From Candidatus Gastranaerophilales bacterium (lineage in GTDB: Bacteria > Cyanobacteriota > Vampirovibrionia > Gastranaerophilales > Gastranaerophilaceae), in the NCBI GenBank assembly GCA_947632315.1, contig CANROV010000046.1:1-12586 (forward strand): a stretch of 12,586 nucleotides of DNA. Direction: 5' to 3'. Shown in pieces: positions 7,333-12,586 of the stretch (position 1 is the stretch's first letter; every line of letters begins with the position of its first letter). The position numbers and the translations under genes are program-made. The notes beneath the pieces were generated by a model. That model saw only the letters and a list, made by a program, of their open reading frames with translations, did no database searches and was not told the DNA's origin.

Positions 7333-7710
7333 TTAATTAGTACACTCCAATAATTTTTTCTCTTTAGGTAATTGTTCTCCTTTTTCTATCCATATTTGAT
7401 GTGTACTATGAACTTTTTGTTCAATAATTTCTTTTCTGTGGACAGCATAATGAATATCAATAAAATTTACTTTTTCAAGCTCTTGAATATAAAAATCACT
7501 TCCGCCGCAATTGGGACAGTATTTTGTATCAGGTTTTATTTCATTGTATTCACTATGTCCTGTCCTCTTTATATTACAGCAGCTGCAGCGAATTAAATAC
7601 CATTTGTTTTTTATTAACGCTCCGCAATCGGGACAATATGCTTCGTCCGTATCAACATTTACCCGATTGTGTTTACATTCATTTTTTTTAATTAAGAAAT
7701 CAAAAAGCAT
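7333..7710 (-). CDS. Small double zinc-ribbon protein, function unknown
   Basis: This 125-residue protein has no signal peptide or membrane segment. The N-terminal two-thirds carries two metal-site candidates: C12-H14 with C26/C29 (CPDCG), and C42/C45 with C65/C68 (CPNCG; an extra Cys at 44). The alternating pairs look like two stacked zinc ribbons. The C-terminal third (about 80-125) is charged, with several His residues, and has no motif I recognise. Such proteins often bind nucleic acid or act as adaptors, but no function can be assigned. No Shine-Dalgarno is seen before the ATG, and a promoter lies so close that the transcript may start at or near the start codon. It follows the TPR gene by 35 bases on the same strand and ends at the shared terminator. 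Confidence 0.7.
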   Translation of the reverse strand: MLFDFLIKKNECKHNRVNVDTDEAYCPDCGALIKNKWYLIRCSCCNIKRTGHSEYNEIKPDTKYCPNCGGSDFYIQELEKVNFIDIHYAVHRKEIIEQKVHSTHQIWIEKGEQLPKEKKLLECTN

Positions 7711-7716
7711 ATTTTA

Positions 7717-7744
7717 TATATAATGAAGAAATTTTTTTAGTCAA
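7717..7744 (-). promoter_or_regulatory. Promoter for the zinc-ribbon gene, possibly leaderless
   Basis: Minus strand TTGACT (7744-7739), 16 bases, TATATA (7722-7717). Transcription starting about 7 bases after the -10 box would begin at the ATG itself (7710). The -35 box sits just past the stop codon of the upstream TPR gene. Confidence 0.45.
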
Positions 7745-7745
7745 T

Positions 7746-9161
7746 TTATTTCCCAAAAAGTTTCATAAATTTATCAATAAATCCTTCTTCATTAGTATCA
7801 GAAATACTTTGCGAGGATGAAACCTGCATTTTTGATACTTTTTCTCTTAATTTTTCCGTGTCAGGCGACAACGGTGCTTTATTTAAATATTTTTCATAGT
7901 ATTCTTTTGCACTTTTGGTATCTTTCAACTTTTCATAACATAAACCGATTTGTTTAAATACTTCATAGTCACTAGTACCTGATTTTAAAAGTTTTTCATA
8001 ATATTCAAGTGCCATTTTGAATTCATACATATTGGCGTATATATCTCCCAAACCTTTTAAAGCTGTAGGATTATTAGGCTCTTGATGGTATAATTTTTCG
8101 TAAAATTCCATTAAACTGGTGTTATCACCCAGTGTTTCATTTACTTTTATTATTTCTTTTATTGCTTCGGTTCTTGAAGGGTCGACTCTATGTGCATTTA
8201 AGTATTCTGATAATGCTAATTCATATTCCTGTTTGAAAGAATAACATCTGCCCATATAGAAGTGATAACCAAAGGTATCATCCTGAGCATCATGAACCAT
8301 GGCTAGCATTTGAAATACTAACGGGTTTTCGGGTGCTATTTCTCTGAATTTTGTTATATATTCTCTGCATTTATCATAATCTTTTAAATTAAAATAATAT
8401 TCTGCCATTAATGCCGGATAATTTGCATTTTGTTTATCTTCAGTCTGCTCAAGAAGTTTAATTGCTTCGGTATTATTTTCCATCATTAAATATATTTTTG
8501 CTTTGGAAAAATTATTTTTAGCATACTTAAGTGCATTTTCATATTGCCCTTCTTTCATTAATAATTTAGCTAAGTATTCATTTAGCTCTATATTGTCAGG
8601 GAATGCTTTTACTCCTCTTTCCAATATATTTATTGCCGAAAAATTATCAGCTAAACTTACATATAAATCTGCTAATTTATAGTAAATGGCAATATCATCT
8701 TTATATTCAAGTATTCTGAAATAATCATCAATTGCGCTTTGAATTTTTCCCAGATATTCATAAGATTTTGCTCTTAAAAATCTTGCATTAATAATTTCTG
8801 CTTCTTCCGTAGTGGAATCAATAGCTTTTTTATAATCATCAATTGATTGTGAAACTTTTTCATTTAATATTTTATATTTTGCTCTTGTTATATAATATTG
8901 ATATTTATTGGTATTTTGATAAATATCAAGAAGTTCGGAGTATGCAATCATTGAATTAGGATTTACAGCAACAAGTTCTTGCCAATATTTTGAAGCCTCT
9001 TCATTTTTTTCTAATGTTTTAGCCAAAAGTGCAATTTTTTCTAAAAATTCAGCTTCATTTTTATATTTATCATATGCTTTAAGCAGCATTTCGTATGCGT
9101 TTTCATATTGTTCATTATCAATCAGCATTTGAACTTGACTTAATATACCTTGTGAACTCAT
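7746..9161 (-). CDS. Tetratricopeptide-repeat protein
   Basis: This 471-residue protein consists almost wholly of TPR helix pairs from about residue 10 to 440. The clearest units include the one around ALKGLGDIYANMYEFKMALE, the one around VFKQIGLCYEKLKDTKSAKE, and the one around FYMGRCYSFKQEYELALSEY. TPR arrays form protein-binding superhelices, so it is probably a scaffold or assembly factor. There is no signal peptide or membrane span, implying a cytoplasmic location. After a Ser/Gln-rich linker (about 449-458) the chain ends in EGFIDKFMKLFGK, which could be an amphipathic helix that touches the membrane or a partner. The ATG is preceded by a purine-rich GGGAAAA. It has its own promoter and may read through into the zinc-ribbon gene. 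The partner is unknown; the neighbourhood does not identify it. Confidence 0.85.
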   Translation of the reverse strand: MSSQGILSQVQMLIDNEQYENAYEMLLKAYDKYKNEAEFLEKIALLAKTLEKNEEASKYWQELVAVNPNSMIAYSELLDIYQNTNKYQYYITRAKYKILNEKVSQSIDDYKKAIDSTTEEAEIINARFLRAKSYEYLGKIQSAIDDYFRILEYKDDIAIYYKLADLYVSLADNFSAINILERGVKAFPDNIELNEYLAKLLMKEGQYENALKYAKNNFSKAKIYLMMENNTEAIKLLEQTEDKQNANYPALMAEYYFNLKDYDKCREYITKFREIAPENPLVFQMLAMVHDAQDDTFGYHFYMGRCYSFKQEYELALSEYLNAHRVDPSRTEAIKEIIKVNETLGDNTSLMEFYEKLYHQEPNNPTALKGLGDIYANMYEFKMALEYYEKLLKSGTSDYEVFKQIGLCYEKLKDTKSAKEYYEKYLNKAPLSPDTEKLREKVSKMQVSSSQSISDTNEEGFIDKFMKLFGK

Positions 9162-9190
9162 TATTTTCCCTTTTCCCTAATCTTGTTTTT

Positions 9191-9219
9191 ATTATATAAC
9201 ATAAACCAGTGAATTTGAA
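9191..9219 (-). promoter_or_regulatory. Promoter for the TPR gene
   Basis: Minus strand TTCAAA (9219-9214), 17 bases, then perfect TATAAT (9196-9191), about 30 bases before the ATG at 9161. Confidence 0.55.
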
Positions 9220-9244
9220 CATAAAACGGTTATATAATTATAAA
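9215..9244 (+). promoter_or_regulatory. Possible rightward promoter in the 9162-9571 gap
   Basis: TTGAAC (9215-9220), 18 bases, TATAAA (9239-9244). The -35 box overlaps that of the leftward TPR promoter, so the two may compete. It would start a transcript near 9251. Confidence 0.35.
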
Positions 9245-9250
9245 ATAAAT

Positions 9251-9445
9251 CATACTGTTAATGGCTTGTATGGCTGTGCATACTACTTTTATAGGATTAT
9301 TTCAAATCTTGAACAAAATTTATTCATAATTATGTATGATTTAAAAAATGATATGGACTGTTAATATTAACCTATATTCCTTGGAAAAAAACGATGATAC
9401 ACATATCCCTAATCTACAGCTATGATAAAATCATAGCTTTTTTCT
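9251..9445 (+). ncRNA. Candidate small RNA or attenuated leader
   Basis: Between a possible promoter (9215-9244) and a strong rightward intrinsic terminator (9418-9443) lies about 170 bases with no credible protein gene. The interval has local structure: a GTATG-CATAC hairpin (9269-9284 region), the perfect palindrome GTTAATATTAAC (9360-9371), and ACTGTTAAT twice (9254-9262 and 9357-9365). Either an independent small RNA is made, or this is the leader of the amino-acid symporter gene at 9572 with a premature terminator. I do not see the conserved cores of the glycine riboswitch or the T-box, and no known RNA family was recognised. Confidence 0.35.
9418..9443 (+). terminator. Rightward intrinsic terminator without an upstream protein gene
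   Basis: A perfect 9-base stem AGCTATGAT (9418-9426) / ATCATAGCT (9430-9438) with an AAA loop is followed by a T run to 9443. The only neighbouring gene on the left runs the other way, so the terminator must act on a transcript that starts within the gap. Confidence 0.8.
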
Positions 9446-9515
9446 TATTCATTCATACGGATTAATTCAAATCAAAGTATAATGTAACACTTTGTAAGTG
9501 CAATAGGTATATTAC

Positions 9516-9544
9516 TTGTACATAAATTGTATTTTTATTATTCT
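9516..9544 (+). promoter_or_regulatory. Promoter for the symporter-permease pair
   Basis: TTGTAC (9516-9521), 17 bases, TATTCT (9539-9544), about 28 bases before the ATG. Just upstream is a short inverted repeat CACTT-TGT-AAGTG (9488-9500), a possible operator. Confidence 0.4.
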
Positions 9545-9571
9545 GTAAAATGAGAGAAAAGAGAGGAATAA

Positions 9572-11035
9572 ATGGGAATAGATGAGTATATAGAACATTA
9601 TTTTGCACCGTTCTCAGATAAATTTTCACAAATAATATTTGCTCCCGTTGAAATATTTGGAGCTCAAGTACCTGTATTAATATTTTTGATGATATTAACA
9701 AGTATATTTTGTACATTTTATCTTAGATTAATTGCTGTATGGGGATTTAAACATTCACTTTTTCAAATATTCCATAAAAAAGACCATGACGGACATAAAG
9801 GTGAAGTATCATCATTCGGAGCATTGGCAACGGCACTTTCAGGTACAATAGGAATAGGAAATATGGCAGGCGTTGCTATTGCGATATCAATAGGCGGGCC
9901 GGGTGCTATGTTTTGGATGGCAATAGGTGCAATGTTTGGTATGGCACTTAAGTTCTGTGAAGTTACTTTATCTTTAAAATATAGAAATGTTAATCCTGAC
10001 GGAACTATATCGGGAGGCCCGATGTTCTATATACAAAAAGGATTCGCTGAAAAGGGTTTTCCTAAATTGGGTAAAATTCTTGCATATATGTTCGCAATTA
10101 CATTTATACCGGCAACTGTGGGCGGAGGATGCATGCTTCAAACTAATCAGGCGGCTCAGCAGTTTATTGTTATTACCGGCGGTACTTCAAGTTTTTTCAA
10201 TACTCATAGCTGGATATTCGGATTAATAGTTGCAATTGTTGTTGCTCTGGTAATTGTTGGCGGAATAAAAAGTATAGCTAATGTTACTTCAAAAGTTGTA
10301 CCTGTTATGTGTTTAATATATATGGCTTCTTGCTTGGTGGTTATTTTAACTAATTTTGTTCATATACCTCACGCTATTTATACGATAGTTCATGAAGCAT
10401 TCTTTCCGAAGGCAGTTGCAGGCGGTATGATTGGTTCTATTATTATCGGTTTAAGACGTTCTATACAATCAAATGAAGCAGGTATAGGTTCTTCTCCTAT
10501 TGCTTATGCTGCGGTAAAAACTAATGAACCGATTTCACAAGGTTTTGTTTCTATGATTGAACCTTTCCTTGATACTGTTATAGTTTGTTCTATGACTGCT
10601 TTTGTTATTGTTATAACCGGTGAATATCTTAATTATAATGACGGAATATCCGGAATTGAATTAACCTCCGGAGCATTTGAAAGTGTTATTCCGTTTTTTC
10701 CGTATGTGCTTGCGGTAGTAATAATATTATTTGCACTTTCAACAATTCTTTCTTGGGCGTATTACGGTCAAAAAGCTTGGACTTTCTTATTCGGAGAAGG
10801 GAAAAAACGTGTAATCTGGTATCAAATTTTATTCTGTATGTTTATCATTATTGGTTCATCCATGAATATAAAGAGTGTAATCGACTTTACTGACGCAACA
10901 TATTTGGTAATGGCGGCACCTAATTTAATTGCTATATTCTTTTTATTGAAAGATATAAAATCAGATTTAAAAGAATATTGCAAAAAACATAATTTGATTT
11001 TTAAATTAAATAAAGCATGGTTTAAAGATGAGTAA
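9572..11035 (+). CDS. Alanine/glycine:cation symporter family (AGCS) protein
   Basis: An inner-membrane transporter of 487 residues that by family takes up alanine or glycine with Na+ (or H+). The AGCS signature is clear: GEVSSFGALATALSGTIG (77-94), then GIGNMAGVAIAI, GGPGAMFW (108-115), GMALKFCEVTLSLKYR (123-138), SGGPMFYI (147-154), and later QSNEAGIGSSPIAYAA. About ten to eleven hydrophobic segments run along the chain, and the length is normal for the family. Position 83 is Gly where many homologues have Gln in the SFQAL motif, which might affect substrate choice. The start is well supported by GAGAGGAATAAATG. The downstream permease overlaps its last 8 bases, so the two should be co-translated. 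Confidence 0.93.
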   Translation: MGIDEYIEHYFAPFSDKFSQIIFAPVEIFGAQVPVLIFLMILTSIFCTFYLRLIAVWGFKHSLFQIFHKKDHDGHKGEVSSFGALATALSGTIGIGNMAGVAIAISIGGPGAMFWMAIGAMFGMALKFCEVTLSLKYRNVNPDGTISGGPMFYIQKGFAEKGFPKLGKILAYMFAITFIPATVGGGCMLQTNQAAQQFIVITGGTSSFFNTHSWIFGLIVAIVVALVIVGGIKSIANVTSKVVPVMCLIYMASCLVVILTNFVHIPHAIYTIVHEAFFPKAVAGGMIGSIIIGLRRSIQSNEAGIGSSPIAYAAVKTNEPISQGFVSMIEPFLDTVIVCSMTAFVIVITGEYLNYNDGISGIELTSGAFESVIPFFPYVLAVVIILFALSTILSWAYYGQKAWTFLFGEGKKRVIWYQILFCMFIIIGSSMNIKSVIDFTDATYLVMAAPNLIAIFFLLKDIKSDLKEYCKKHNLIFKLNKAWFKDE

Positions 11036-12410
11036 TAGCTTAAAAAGGACTTTGAACTTAAAAGATTCTATATCGGTAGTGGTAGGCTCAATGGTGGGTT
11101 GCGGTATATTTATTGTTTCCGCAGATATATCAAGACAGGTAAACAGTGCTTTTTTAATGCTGTTTGTCTGGTTCTTGGCAGGGGTATTCTCACTGTCAGG
11201 CGCAATTGCATACTCAGAACCTGTCTTAAATATTAAAGAGGATGGCGGTCAGTATATGTTTTTAAAAAAAATGTATAATGATTTAACCGCGTTTTTATAT
11301 GGCTGGTCGCTTTTATTGGTAATCCAAACCGCAACTATTGCTGCTGTGTGTATTGCTGTGGGTAAATTTTTAGGAATAATTTTCCCTTTTATCAGTTCTG
11401 ATAATTATTTAGTTAATTTTCAATATTTAAAAATATCAACACAGCAAATTTGTGCATTATTTATTTGTCTTGCTTTGACTTTTATTAATACAAGAGGTAT
11501 TAAGTACGGCGTATTAACACAAAATATTTTTACGATTACAAAAATTTTATCTATTGTTGGCGTTATTGTTTTTGGAATATTTTTAGGATGTAATATTGAT
11601 GTAATAAAAAATAACTTTTCTGATATTTTTTCATCGATTAATATTTCACTTTCGACTTTAGAAATAGTTTCAACGGCAACAGTCGGTGCAATATTTGCCA
11701 TGGTTACCTGGAATAATATTACTTTTATATCGGCAGAGGTAAAAGAACCTGAAAAAAATATTCCTATGGCTCTTTTATGGGGTGTTGTTATTGTCATGGT
11801 ATTGTATTTATTAATAAATATATTATATGTTTGTTCAATTCCTCTTGCACAAATTAAAACTGCACCGGAAGATGTTGTAGCGGTTGTTTTAATGCAGCAA
11901 ATTACGGGTACTATTGGTAAAATTATTATTGCCGTTATTATATTAATATCTGCCGTTGGAAGTGCTAACGGACTTATTATGACAGGGGCCAGAGTCTATT
12001 ATCAAATGGCAAAAGATAATCTCTTATTTAGAAGTTTGGCAAAAGTTCATGAAAAAACGAATGTTCCTGTTAATTCATTAATACTTCAATGCTTTTGGGC
12101 TTCTGTTTTTATACTTTTCTGCGGTAATTATATTGAATTATTAGATTATGTTATTTATGCTGCTTTGATTTTTTATGTTTTAACAGCTATAGGTATATTT
12201 ATTTACAGGTTTAAAAATAAAGAAGCCGTAAAAAATAAAGTAAATAGTTTATATGGAATATTTTTTATTACTGTGGGAAGTTTTATATTATATTCGTTGA
12301 CAATCAATAAATTTGTGCATTCTTTGAAGGCTGTCTTGATTATTGCAACAGGAGTACCAATATACTTTGCTTGGAAAAAATTTAAATTGCAAAAAACTTG
12401 TATAAAATAG
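11028..12410 (+). CDS. APC-family amino-acid permease
   Basis: A 460-residue inner-membrane protein of the amino acid-polyamine-organocation superfamily with about 12 membrane helices. The unwound first helix carries GSMVGCGIF (20-28), the substrate-binding motif of LeuT-fold APC transporters. YSEPVLNIKEDGGQYMFLK (62-80), with AFLYGWS just after (88-94), corresponds to the usual YAEL...GGEY and AFLYGW motifs. TRGIKYG and GARVYYQMAKDNLLF are further family hallmarks, and the latter resembles the LAT/SteT-like exchanger group. The substrate is not certain: neutral amino acids by exchange are likely. The ATG lies inside the 3' end of the symporter gene (8-base overlap) with only a poor ribosome-binding site, so translation probably depends on coupling. 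No terminator separates it from pilT. Confidence 0.9.
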   Translation: MSNSLKRTLNLKDSISVVVGSMVGCGIFIVSADISRQVNSAFLMLFVWFLAGVFSLSGAIAYSEPVLNIKEDGGQYMFLKKMYNDLTAFLYGWSLLLVIQTATIAAVCIAVGKFLGIIFPFISSDNYLVNFQYLKISTQQICALFICLALTFINTRGIKYGVLTQNIFTITKILSIVGVIVFGIFLGCNIDVIKNNFSDIFSSINISLSTLEIVSTATVGAIFAMVTWNNITFISAEVKEPEKNIPMALLWGVVIVMVLYLLINILYVCSIPLAQIKTAPEDVVAVVLMQQITGTIGKIIIAVIILISAVGSANGLIMTGARVYYQMAKDNLLFRSLAKVHEKTNVPVNSLILQCFWASVFILFCGNYIELLDYVIYAALIFYVLTAIGIFIYRFKNKEAVKNKVNSLYGIFFITVGSFILYSLTINKFVHSLKAVLIIATGVPIYFAWKKFKLQKTCIK

Positions 12411-12455
12411 AATAAAAAGTTATCATATATTTATAGTAATAGAATGAGGGTTTAA

Positions 12456-12586
12456 ATGTTAATAGATGATTTACTAAAAGAAACCGTTCAATATAAAGCA
12501 AGTGACATGCATATTTCAGTCGGATTACCTCCGGTAATAAGAGTGGACGGTAATTTATTAAGAACACGATATGAAGCGTTGACTCC
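12456..12586 (+). CDS. pilT: Type IV pilus retraction ATPase PilT, N-terminal 43 codons
   Basis: PilT is the hexameric cytoplasmic ATPase that retracts type IV pili, powering twitching motility and DNA uptake. Only the start of its N-terminal PAS-like domain is present. LLKETVQYKASDMHISVGLP, closely followed by IRVDGNL, matches the KASDLHL...GLPPMIRVDG block typical of PilT and PilU; the ATPase core lies beyond the right edge. GAGGG is 6 bases before the ATG, a good start. The gene begins 45 bases after the permease gene with no visible terminator, but a functional link with it is doubtful. PilT is favoured over PilB because of the very short N-terminus before SDMHIS. Confidence 0.88.
   Translation, partial: MLIDDLLKETVQYKASDMHISVGLPPVIRVDGNLLRTRYEALT

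Noticed and set aside
9332..9364. 10-residue leader peptide (MYDLKNDMDC)
   Set aside because: It has no ribosome-binding site and no run of regulatory codons for alanine or glycine; likely chance.
9251..9571. Glycine riboswitch upstream of the alanine/glycine symporter
   Set aside because: The conserved GG-rich tandem aptamer cores are not visible in this AT-rich leader.
1..12586. CRISPR array, tRNA or rRNA genes, insertion sequences, defence system
   Set aside because: No regularly spaced identical repeats, cloverleaf, rRNA-like segment, transposase or defence-gene motif was seen; the only large repeats are the SGNH-like gene units and their spacers.

Overview
The window is AT-rich (roughly 30% GC by eye, lower still in 1722-3460) and gene-dense, with short spacers and mixed start codons. 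It is clearly bacterial: a cofactor-independent phosphoglycerate mutase, valyl-tRNA synthetase, a DHH phosphoesterase, two amino-acid transporters and the start of the type IV pilus ATPase PilT. This mix and base composition would fit an AT-rich, host-associated, Gram-negative-type lineage such as Gastranaerophilales (Melainabacteria), but nothing here proves the taxon.

Left part (1-3460). The 3' end of gpmI ends at a bidirectional terminator (564-591). A leftward array of three related, membrane-anchored SGNH-hydrolase-like genes follows: two intact (590-1519 and 1722-2690) and one broken by an internal deletion and a nonsense codon (2882-3383). The spacers between copies are homologous to each other. 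They contain a copy of the promoter region lying between the broken copy and valS, so the array appears to have grown by tandem duplication of a unit that included this divergent promoter. Upstream of each copy I see the same leftward promoter, TTG(A/C)CC-N16-(T/C)ATAAT.

Middle part (3461-9161). valS is complete. A DHH/DHHA1 phosphoesterase follows behind its own promoter and is closed by a second bidirectional terminator (7301-7331). Leftward behind that terminator lie a small double zinc-ribbon protein, with a promoter so close that its mRNA may be leaderless, and a 471-residue TPR protein.

Right part (9162-12586). A 410-base gap holds a leftward promoter for the TPR gene. It also holds a rightward promoter followed about 170 bases later by a good intrinsic terminator with no protein gene between them, which makes a small RNA or an attenuated leader plausible. 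Next come an AGCS sodium:alanine/glycine symporter and an APC-family amino-acid permease whose reading frames overlap by 8 bases, a likely operon for amino-acid uptake. Then comes the first 43 codons of pilT.

Most genes are ordinary. The observations most worth checking are the duplicated SGNH array with its duplicated promoter spacers and dead copy, the untranslated rightward transcript candidate at 9251-9445, and a sequence break at the very left edge (1-49) where gpmI homology stops abruptly.
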